Below the pieces are notes generated by a model. It was not told where the DNA came from and made no database searches. It was given only the letters and a program-made list of their open reading frames with translations. Shown in pieces: positions 41,218 to 47,119 of a stretch of 64,000 bases of DNA. Origin of the DNA: a virus; IMG/VR virus record IMGVR_UViG_3300050016_000168, positions 1 to 64,000 of that record, one strand, 5' to 3'. Both the position numbers and the translations under genes were made by a program. How positions within the stretch are numbered: the stretch's first letter is position 1; each line of letters starts with the position of its first letter.

Positions 41218-41385
41218 CTATGGCCGGACTGGCCAGCAGATCGAATGACGGTAAGCGCGCTCACACTGCGCGCAGACCACATACGGCATGTCGTTTAGCC
41301 AGAAGCGAACGGTGCGAACGGGGCGCAGGTAACCACAGTCCGCGCAGTGGCCAGGATGACGGCGGGCGATTTTGGTTGCGCTCAT
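41218..41385 (-). CDS. 55-residue zinc-ribbon protein
   Basis: The ATG at 41385 overlaps the upstream stop (ATGA). 'RRHPGHCADCGYLRPVRTV' and 'VVCAQCERAYRHSI' give two C-x2-C knuckles. Typical small phage zinc ribbon. Confidence 0.6.
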   Translation of the reverse strand: MSATKIARRHPGHCADCGYLRPVRTVRFWLNDMPYVVCAQCERAYRHSICWPVRP

Positions 41386-41531
41386 GGCTTGCAGACCGTG
41401 CATAGCTGACAGTGGCGATTGGTGGCACCGGCCGACTGCAGACCGTGCAAACTGGCGTTAGGGTGCCCGCAGTGCTTGCAGCGATCTACGTAGGCATCGA
41501 TCGCGCGGTACGTGTGGCGGATGTTGAGCAC
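41382..41531 (-). CDS. 49-residue zinc-binding protein, start uncertain
   Basis: From GTG 41531 with AAGG upstream: 'MLNIRHTYRAIDAYVDRCKH' then 'CGHPN' and 'HCQLCTVCKP'. The frame stays open and protein-like for another ~35 codons upstream ('GLQPHDRGSYNKDGRAF') without any ATG, GTG or TTG, suggesting a lost or non-standard start. First gene of the leftward early operon. Confidence 0.55.
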   Translation of the reverse strand: MLNIRHTYRAIDAYVDRCKHCGHPNASLHGLQSAGATNRHCQLCTVCKP

Positions 41532-41917
41532 ATTGCAAGTTGCCTTGAATGCTCGGCCGTCTTTGTTGTAGCTGCCACGGTCGTGGGGTTGGAGCCCTAA
41601 AGCCTGTTCCCTGCGCGCGATGTTTGAAGTTTGGATGGGCGATCGTGCACGCTAATCGCACTAGCGCTCGTTACTTTTCACTCCCTACTCTGGGGCCCGA
41701 TCGTACCGGTATCCAATTCTGTGTTTAAGCTGGGGAGTTTGCTACTGGGGTCTTCAGACTCGCGGAACCTGCTACCGATCTAGTCTCTTTTCATGTAGGG
41801 TCTATCCCCGTTTATTGGCTAGCTGCCATCAGTGGAACCCATTAGAAAGCGCTACCAGATTGGCTCCGATGAGTGGAACCTAACCCGCTCGCTATGAACT
41901 TACGATCGACTGTTGCC

Positions 41918-41941
41918 TACACTACACCTAGGTGTAGTGTA
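41918..41941. promoter_or_regulatory. Perfect 24-bp palindromic operator
   Basis: Half-site TACACTACACCT followed by its exact reverse complement. It covers the -10 and spacer of the leftward promoter whose -35 is at 41942-41947. Dyad symmetry and position are typical of a dimeric repressor site. Confidence 0.75.
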
Positions 41942-41947
41942 TGTCAA
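41919..41947 (-). promoter_or_regulatory. Leftward early promoter
   Basis: Minus strand TTGACA (41942-41947), exactly 17 bases, TAGTGT (41919-41924). The perfect -35 and optimal spacing compensate for a moderate -10. It reads toward the genes at 41531 and beyond. Confidence 0.65.
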
Positions 41948-42025
41948 TAGCCAAATCAAAGTAGTTGCCAGGCAACCTTTAGTCGCCGGCGGAACCATAC
42001 CTGGCAGTGAGGACACGAGCGCGCG

Positions 42026-42054
42026 TATCTATCACACATTAGGTGTAGTGTCAA
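42026..42054 (-). promoter_or_regulatory. Second leftward early promoter with operator half-site
   Basis: Minus strand TTGACA (42049-42054), 17-base spacer, TAGATA (42026-42031). The spacer starts with CTACACCTA, so ACTACACC overlaps the last base of the -35 box. Confidence 0.65.
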
Positions 42055-42074
42055 GCTTTATGTGTGTAGGATAG

Positions 42075-42136
42075 CCAGGCTACATAGAGTAGGTGTCAAC
42101 CCCTAGTTGACAGGCTACATAGCATGGCCAGGCTAC
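42075..42136. repeat. Iterated CCAGGCTAC repeats
   Basis: CCAGGCTACATAG (42075-42087), CAGGCTACATAG (42111-42122) and CCAGGCTAC (42128-42136), followed by related GTAGGT words. The irregular spacing and location in the control region suggest iteron-like protein-binding sites. Confidence 0.55.
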
Positions 42137-42260
42137 TAAGCGTAGGTTGGCGAAAAGTTCTCGGACCGATCCTGGGAGGCATGCTTGGTCCTCCACGCTA
42201 CAAATTCAGAATCTCCAAATCGACCTTGACTCTACACCAGATCTGGACCATAATCACTTG

Positions 42261-42386
42261 GTGCTGACGATTCTGGCGGTTTGGCTGCTGTTCGACGTCG
42301 CCTTCCTCGCCGGCTGGCTGGTGGGCCACAGCAAGGGCTGGGCCAAGGGCTACGCTGCCGCGCAGGCGGCCTGGAGACGGCGTTGA
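42261..42386 (+). CDS. 41-residue membrane protein, start uncertain
   Basis: From GTG 42261: 'MLTILAVWLLFDVAFLAGWL' is one hydrophobic helix, then 'VGHSKGWAKGYAAAQAAWRR'. A TTG at 42147 would add 38 residues of poor character. Stop overlaps the next TTG (TTGA). Confidence 0.5.
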   Translation: MLTILAVWLLFDVAFLAGWLVGHSKGWAKGYAAAQAAWRRR

Positions 42387-42625
42387 ACCGCTACTTGCGG
42401 GACGCGCTGATCCTGGCTCTGATCCCGCTGGCGGTGATCGCCTTCTCGCTCTTCGAGTGGTGCGGCATTACTTCGGCGCCCTGGCACACAATCTCGTTCT
42501 ACGCTCAGCAGTACCGCTGGCTGCAGGCGGTGATCGCCATCCTGCCTGTAGTAGCACTCGTGATCTTCGAGTGGTGGTGGCTGTTCCACCACCTGAACCT
42601 GCCCATCCCACGGCTGCCGGGATAG
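42383..42625 (+). CDS. 80-residue two-helix membrane protein
   Basis: TTG 42383 overlaps the previous stop. Hydrophobic helices at about 6-24 ('RDALILALIPLAVIAFSLF') and 46-66 ('AVIAILPVVALVIFEWWWLF'). First of three consecutive small membrane genes upstream of terminase. Possibly superinfection-related or holin-like; unknown. Confidence 0.55.
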   Translation: MNRYLRDALILALIPLAVIAFSLFEWCGITSAPWHTISFYAQQYRWLQAVIAILPVVALVIFEWWWLFHHLNLPIPRLPG

Positions 42626-42742
42626 ATGGTCCCCGCTTGGGCGTTGCTGGTGACGGCAGGAGTTTGCTTTGCGCTCGGAGCGATCTTCACCCTCGTCGTG
42701 CTCTGGGTCGTCCAGGGCGGCCTGGCCGGCGGGTCGGATTGA
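42626..42742 (+). CDS. 38-residue single-pass membrane peptide
   Basis: The ATG follows directly after the previous stop (TAG ATG). 'MVPAWALLVTAGVCFALGAI' runs into 'FTLVVLWVV' and a Gly-rich end. One long hydrophobic helix. Confidence 0.5.
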   Translation: MVPAWALLVTAGVCFALGAIFTLVVLWVVQGGLAGGSD

Positions 42743-42785
42743 ATGGTTATGGACATTGTTCTCGATCCCCGGCTAGCGTCCGGCC

Positions 42786-42875
42786 ATGGAAGATTGCACC
42801 TGTATCTGCCACGTCACCGATTCGATCTGCACCCGTTGTGCTTGCGAGGACGAAACTGAGGACGAAGAGGTATAG
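42786..42875 (+). CDS. 29-residue Cys-rich peptide
   Basis: 'MEDCTCICHVTDSICTRCAC' followed by an all-acidic tail 'EDETEDEEV'. Six cysteines and a histidine in 17 residues imply metal binding. No strong ribosome site, so the call is moderate. Confidence 0.45.
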   Translation: MEDCTCICHVTDSICTRCACEDETEDEEV

Positions 42876-42890
42876 GATTCTCTTCGGGTG

Positions 42891-42909
42891 ACCGGCTACC
42901 CAGGCCGGT
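42891..42909 (+). terminator. Small hairpin between membrane-peptide genes and 42951 gene
   Basis: ACCGGC/GCCGGT with a 7-base loop. No T-run follows, so it may be only a processing or attenuating structure. Confidence 0.3.
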
Positions 42910-42950
42910 GGATCTGCGATGAAGCGTGAGGACCACGCAGAGGAGCACCC

Positions 42951-43319
42951 ATGGGCGTTGAGTTGAGACAGGATGACATTCCGATCGCAATCGCCAGCTG
43001 CACCGACAAGCCGATCGTCGAAGCGCGTTTCCACCTCACCGAAGTGCATTCTTTCCAGGCTTACGGCGACTCCGGGTTCGGTACCGCCAAGAGTGTGATA
43101 GTCACCATGACGGCGGCCAAGAGTGGAATCTTCGGCAAGGCCTCGCCCAACGGCAAGCTGGAGATCCACATCGCCAACCCGGGCGCTTACACGGTCTTCG
43201 AGAAAGCTTTCGATGAGGCGGCTCGTCGAGTCTACGATCCTGACTTCGCGGCGCCCAAGATGGGCTCCAAGCGATTCCGCATCTACATCGTCGAAGACGA
43301 GGATCAGGCGCCGGGGTAG
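42951..43319 (+). CDS. 122-residue protein upstream of terminase, unknown
   Basis: ATG 42951 after GAGGAGCACCC. Beta-rich: 'KPIVEARFHLTEVHSFQAYG', 'SVIVTMTAAKSG', 'RFRIYIVEDED'. Looks like a small beta-sandwich. It is followed 43 bases later by the PSBD-type gene. Confidence 0.6.
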   Translation: MGVELRQDDIPIAIASCTDKPIVEARFHLTEVHSFQAYGDSGFGTAKSVIVTMTAAKSGIFGKASPNGKLEIHIANPGAYTVFEKAFDEAARRVYDPDFAAPKMGSKRFRIYIVEDEDQAPG

Positions 43320-43362
43320 ACTCTTGGGGTCCGGAATTCCACAGCCACCAAGGAGAAAGTTC

Positions 43363-43764
43363 ATGCAGTTTGGCATCAGCATCAACGGCGACTCACCGAA
43401 GTCACACAACAAGCTGGAGGCGGCGGTCGAAGCTTTCCTCGAGGAGCTGAAGGACGTCGAAGGCATAACCGTCAACGTCACCGGCTACACCCACGATCGC
43501 ACGCAGACCAGGACAATGGGCCGGCTGCCGCGTGAGGAAGCTCGTGAGGAAGCTGAGGAGAAGGCAGCCGAAGCCAAGCCGAGTCGCGGTAAGGACAAGA
43601 AGCCGGCCGCCAACAAGCTCGGTCCGGGCGAAGAGTGGGACGCCACCGACGCCGCGAGCAAGGAAGCCAAGAAGCGCAAGATCGATATGGCCGAAGTCGA
43701 AGGCACCGGTCAGGGTGGAACGGTGACCAAGACCGACGTCGAAGAGCACGCCAAAACCGAGTAA
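43363..43764 (+). CDS. Protein with C-terminal E3-binding-like (PSBD) motif
   Basis: 133 residues, ATG 43363 after AAGGAGAAAG. The N-terminal part is a ferredoxin-like beta-alpha unit ('MQFGISINGDSPKSHNKLEA', 'VEGITVNVTGYTHD'). A charged helix follows. The C-terminus 'WDATDAASKEAKKRKIDMAE' then 'VEGTGQGGTVTKTDVEEH' follows the peripheral-subunit-binding-domain pattern (A-x3-A-x8-D-x3-V-x-G-T-G-x2-G-x-V-T-K-x-D-V). A closely similar C-terminal motif occurs in the connector-region protein at 58049. Confidence 0.65.
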   Translation: MQFGISINGDSPKSHNKLEAAVEAFLEELKDVEGITVNVTGYTHDRTQTRTMGRLPREEAREEAEEKAAEAKPSRGKDKKPAANKLGPGEEWDATDAASKEAKKRKIDMAEVEGTGQGGTVTKTDVEEHAKTE

Positions 43765-43779
43765 GCTGTTCGTCAGTTC

Positions 43780-43914
43780 TTGGACCGGCCCGCCGGCACC
43801 GAAGCTCCCGAGAGTTCTGCGGCGACAAAGGAGCAACGAACTGAATCCGCAGATGGGGAGGGCGCCGAGAGCCTCTGGCTCTTAAGCGCTCTCTCGGCTA
43901 CTATTTGGCTATGA
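43780..43914 (+). CDS. Possible 44-residue peptide
   Basis: TTG 43780 opens an acidic Ser/Glu/Ala-rich frame whose stop overlaps the next ATG (ATGA). A stem GCCGAGAG/CTCTCGGC (43864-43898) lies within it and may instead be a transcriptional structure. Uncertain. Confidence 0.25.
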   Translation: MDRPAGTEAPESSAATKEQRTESADGEGAESLWLLSALSATIWL

Positions 43915-44060
43915 ACCAAATCACATCATTTGGACTCGGTCGTATCGCTGCTCTCCTCATGCTGGTCGTTCTCTTTCTGGTCCTGATCGGCGTCGTCGCC
44001 TTCACCAAGACGATCCTGCTCGTTCTCTTCGTGCTGATCGCGATCGCCCTCCTGCTCTAG
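43911..44060 (+). CDS. 49-residue two-helix membrane peptide
   Basis: ATG 43911. 'MNQITSFGLGRIAALLMLVV' and 'FTKTILLVLFVLIAIALLL' form two hydrophobic helices split by a short loop. Could be a holin-like or superinfection protein. Confidence 0.5.
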   Translation: MNQITSFGLGRIAALLMLVVLFLVLIGVVAFTKTILLVLFVLIAIALLL

Positions 44061-44061
44061 C

Positions 44062-44217
44062 TTGTCGCACAAACGTCGGGACTCCAGTGCTGAGAACCTG
44101 GAGTGGATCGCCAAGCGCAACAAGGAGCGTGAGGAGGCGGCTCGCAAATCGGCCGAACAGCGTCGGGCTCAAAATGTCCCCGGATTTAAGCGGATGACGG
44201 TCGAAGACGAGTACTGA
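44062..44217 (+). CDS. 51-residue charged helical protein
   Basis: TTG 44062: 'MSHKRRDSSAENLEWIAKRN' followed by 'ERE EAARKSAEQRRAQNV' and 'PGFKRMTVEDEY'. Helical and very charged. The ribosome site is weak, so the exact start is uncertain. Confidence 0.45.
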   Translation: MSHKRRDSSAENLEWIAKRNKEREEAARKSAEQRRAQNVPGFKRMTVEDEY

Positions 44218-44235
44218 AACGATAGTATTGGCGTT

Positions 44236-44724
44236 GTGGGTATCGACCTCACCGGAGCCAACGCCAACGCCGTCTCGCTCGTCCTGGTCGCGCTGATCGT
44301 CGGCATCTTCGGATTCGCCGGTCCAATCATCGTCCAGCGCATCCAGAATTCGCAGCGTCAGAAGGAGCGGCGGGAGGACAAGGCAGACCGGGATGCTGTC
44401 GCCCAGCAGGCGCAGGTGGCTGCCGACAAGCTGGTCACCAGCCAGACCGAAACAGCCGACAAGTTGGTCAAGTCCAACGCCGATGTGGCGGCCAAACTGG
44501 TCGAGAATGCTGACGCCACCACACCACTGCTGCAAGAGATTTCCAAGACCGGGCTGGCCACCCACCAACTGGTCAACAACGACCGCTCGATCGACAAGAC
44601 CTACATCGCCAAGCTGACTTTGATCATCGCTCGCCTGCTGCCTGACGACGGGGACGCGCAGGCCGCCGCTCTGGAAGCCGAGAACGACGCTGCCCGCCTG
44701 CCCAAGCCGATCGACAAGACGTGA
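44236..44724 (+). CDS. Membrane-anchored coiled-coil protein (DUF2746-like)
   Basis: 162 residues, GTG 44236. One N-terminal helix ('AVSLVLVALIVGIFGFAG') then a long Gln/Lys/Asp-rich coiled coil with repeated 'ADKLV' words (about residues 63-90), and a helical end. This architecture is common in actinophages near terminase or lysis genes. Its role is unknown. Confidence 0.6.
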   Translation: MGIDLTGANANAVSLVLVALIVGIFGFAGPIIVQRIQNSQRQKERREDKADRDAVAQQAQVAADKLVTSQTETADKLVKSNADVAAKLVENADATTPLLQEISKTGLATHQLVNNDRSIDKTYIAKLTLIIARLLPDDGDAQAAALEAENDAARLPKPIDKT

Positions 44725-44924
44725 CAGTCGTCGTCCTCAGCTATCCGAATGGGGCCCAAGAAGAGGTTCTGCTGGTGGGGGTCCCACGCGTCGGGGATCA
44801 CATCCGCCGTCGTCACGCTAACCTCGAATCAAACGCCCTGGTCGTCGATTCGGTGGTCTGGATAGAGGGCGGCAACGGATCGCCCGAGCCCTCGGTGCTA
44901 GTCACCGTCCATACTCACGACTGA
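44721..44924 (+). CDS. 67-residue beta protein
   Basis: GTG 44721 overlaps the previous stop (GTGA). 'MTVVVLSYPNGAQEEVLLVG' through 'VTVHTHD' is a short all-beta chain. Unknown function. Confidence 0.55.
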   Translation: MTVVVLSYPNGAQEEVLLVGVPRVGDHIRRRHANLESNALVVDSVVWIEGGNGSPEPSVLVTVHTHD

Positions 44925-44939
44925 GGATCTTCTCAGACG

Positions 44940-45104
44940 CTAGAGCTTGAGTCCAGCTTCAGCCATATTGCCAATCTGGTGGAGGAGGAATTCCGCCGAA
45001 GTCTCCTCATGATCGTCGACCAGGGTGATGATGTCGGTCAGAGTTTTACGCAGCCGATCACGGTGCGCCAGCAGCATTTCTCGTTCATCTTTCATCGAGC
45101 GCAT
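44940..45104 (-). CDS. 54-residue helical protein on the opposite strand
   Basis: The ATG at 45104 opens 'MRSMKDEREMLLAHRDRLRK' and continues through 'LTDIITLVDDHEETSAEFLL'; upstream in-frame starts would cross the terminase start. Good coding character, convergent with 44721-44924, alone on this strand in the late region. It might dampen terminase expression from its antisense promoter. Confidence 0.45.
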   Translation of the reverse strand: MRSMKDEREMLLAHRDRLRKTLTDIITLVDDHEETSAEFLLHQIGNMAEAGLKL

Positions 45105-45142
45105 GAGCAGATCGTTTTCCACGCTTAGACTGTAAAACACCG

Positions 45143-46792
45143 ATGATCGACCTCGCAAACAGCTTCACCCAGCAGCCGGATCCGCTGAGCATCGCGGCCG
45201 ACATCATGGAGAAGGGTTCGCAGTCCACGGTCGAGGAGTTCTGCAACGTCGAGCTGCAGGAGGAGCTGTACTCCAAGCAGCGCGAGATCACGTCATCGAT
45301 TCTGGTCAATCGGCGCACCGCGGTGAAGAGTTGTCACGCTGCCGGCAAGAGCTACCTCGCCGCGCGCACCGCCGCCTGGTGGATCAAATTTCATCGCCCC
45401 GGCGAGGCCTTCGTGGTCTCCACCGCGCCGTCCAACGACCAGGTCAAGGGTGTTCTCTGGCGAGAGATCAACCGCGTCCACAAGAAGGGACATCTGGCTG
45501 GCCGGGTCAACCAGACAGAGTGGTGGATCGACGACGAGCTGGTCGCCTTCGGACGCAAGCCGCAGGACCAAGATCCCGGCTCCTTCCAGGGCATCCACGC
45601 CCGTTACGTGCTGGTAATAATTGACGAAGCGTGCTGGGTACCTAAAGATCTCTGGATGGCTGCCGGCTCCTTGGCCGCCAACGAGAACTCACGCATTCTG
45701 GCCATCGGCAACCCCGACGACCCAGGCTCTTACTTCGCGGAAGTCTGCAAGCCGGGAACCGGCTGGCACGTAATTCGGATCAGCTACCGGGACACACCAA
45801 ACTTCTCAGACGAACCTGTGGCTCCACTACTCAAGGAGCTGCTCATCTCCGAGATCTACGTCGATGAGATGCGTCATGAGGTCGGCGAGCAGGGAGCGCC
45901 ATTCATCTCCAAGTGCGAAGGTGAGTTCCCGGTCGAGGCCGAAGATGCGGTGGTCTCAGTTTCCAAGCTGATGAGCTGCATGCAGCCCGAGCAGTCGCAC
46001 ACCGCAAAGGAGCTTTCTCCTCACGAGTTGGGATGGGACGTTGGCGCCGGCGGTGACAAGAGTGTTGTCCGAGAACGTATGGGGATCAAAGTTGGCCGCG
46101 TCTGGTATCCCAAAGGTGGCGCCGACACCATGCAGCAAGTCGGCAACGTCGTCAACATCATCAATCAGACCAAGGCCACCGCGATTAAGGTGGACACCAT
46201 CGGCATCGGCCACGGAGCCGCCGACCGGCTCGATGAACTGCGCCGTGAGGGCAAGCACAACGCCAAGGTGGTGCGCGTCAACGTCTCCGAGAAGTCGACC
46301 AAGCCGCTCAAGTACATGCGCCTTCGAGACGAGATCTGGTGGACGATCGGACATCAGATGATCAACGACGGGGTGCTCGACCTGTACGGCCTGGACGATC
46401 CCACAGTGGCGCAACTACTCTCGCCAAAGTATCAGCTCGACTCCGGCGGACGGATCAACATCGAGGACAAGAAGGACACCAAGGCTCGGCTGGGCCGCTC
46501 CCCCGACGACGCCGACGCGCTGCTGCTCGCCTTCTACCACGGTTTCGGTCAGGGTCAGGCCTTTCAAGAGGCCTGGCGCAAGCAGACCGCGAAGGCGCTT
46601 GGGGCCCACCCCAACCAGACCCCAGCCGCCAGCGATAATCTATCGATCTCGCACCCGTCTCCCGTCTTCAGCCTCATGAAGAGGCCCCGCCGCGTTCCAC
46701 AGCAGATCAGCACCAGAACCTCCTGCGAGCATCGCTTTCGCGGTCCGGCTGTTGGAGATACGTGCGTTTTCTGCGGTACGGGCAGACAATGA
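45143..46792 (+). CDS. terL: Terminase large subunit
   Basis: 549 residues. ATPase: Walker A 'SCHAAGKSYLAA' (G68-K69-S70) and Walker B 'VLVIIDEA' (D161-E162), then 'LAIGNPDDPGS'. RNase H-like nuclease: 'GWDVGAGGDKS', 'AIKVDTIGIG' and 'RSPDDADALLLA' supply the acidic residues. The C-terminus adds a zinc-like tail ('CEHRFRGPAVGDTCVFCG'), an uncommon extension. It cuts and pumps phage DNA into proheads through the portal. Confidence 0.9.
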   Translation: MIDLANSFTQQPDPLSIAADIMEKGSQSTVEEFCNVELQEELYSKQREITSSILVNRRTAVKSCHAAGKSYLAARTAAWWIKFHRPGEAFVVSTAPSNDQVKGVLWREINRVHKKGHLAGRVNQTEWWIDDELVAFGRKPQDQDPGSFQGIHARYVLVIIDEACWVPKDLWMAAGSLAANENSRILAIGNPDDPGSYFAEVCKPGTGWHVIRISYRDTPNFSDEPVAPLLKELLISEIYVDEMRHEVGEQGAPFISKCEGEFPVEAEDAVVSVSKLMSCMQPEQSHTAKELSPHELGWDVGAGGDKSVVRERMGIKVGRVWYPKGGADTMQQVGNVVNIINQTKATAIKVDTIGIGHGAADRLDELRREGKHNAKVVRVNVSEKSTKPLKYMRLRDEIWWTIGHQMINDGVLDLYGLDDPTVAQLLSPKYQLDSGGRINIEDKKDTKARLGRSPDDADALLLAFYHGFGQGQAFQEAWRKQTAKALGAHPNQTPAASDNLSISHPSPVFSLMKRPRRVPQQISTRTSCEHRFRGPAVGDTCVFCGTGRQ

Positions 46793-46801
46793 GCGTCGTA
46801 C

Positions 46802-47119
46802 GTGGGCGCCAAGTGCTTCATGGTCGAGAGGATCATGGATTGCTGGTTAGAAGGTGGAGGTCAGCGTGTCGGTGCGATGGTCTGGGCTTGGCATGAGTAC
46901 GAGGCGTACGACACTCAACACCGGCCGTTTCCCCACCTCATGGTCATGACTCCAGCAGGTCTTGTCTGTATGGATTGCCCAGAGACGGATCCTCCTCACA
47001 GCTATTGGGTGCGGGACGGCGAGCTGCCAAATGTGACCGTCTCCCCGTCGCTCAACGTCAACGAAGGTAACCCGGGAGCGTGGCACGGCTGGCTGATTGG
47101 GGGAGAATTGACACCGTAG
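46802..47119 (+). CDS. 105-residue protein between terminase and portal
   Basis: GTG 46802. Trp- and Pro-rich, with 'GLVCMDCPETDPPHSYW' (C-x2-C) and 'NPGAWHGWLIGG'. The stop overlaps the portal GTG (TAGTG). Possibly zinc-binding; unknown role. Confidence 0.55.
   Translation: MGAKCFMVERIMDCWLEGGGQRVGAMVWAWHEYEAYDTQHRPFPHLMVMTPAGLVCMDCPETDPPHSYWVRDGELPNVTVSPSLNVNEGNPGAWHGWLIGGELTP

Larger units (their letters stand above)
41532..42257. other. Non-coding control region with palindromes, promoters and direct repeats
   Basis: Apart from the possible upstream extension of the previous gene, no good frame is seen. It holds a 24-bp palindrome, two or more leftward TTGACA promoters, the palindrome GTTGCCAGGCAAC (41964-41976), the inverted pair TGTCAAC/GTTGACA (42094-42112), repeats of CCAGGCTACATAG, and a pair of AGTGGAACC repeats (41831-41839 and 41872-41880). 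It separates leftward early genes from rightward late genes and is a candidate genetic switch or replication origin. Confidence 0.6.

Noticed and set aside
42747-43481. 244-residue open frame on the minus strand
   Set aside because: Covers three well-supported rightward genes; composition is antisense-like.
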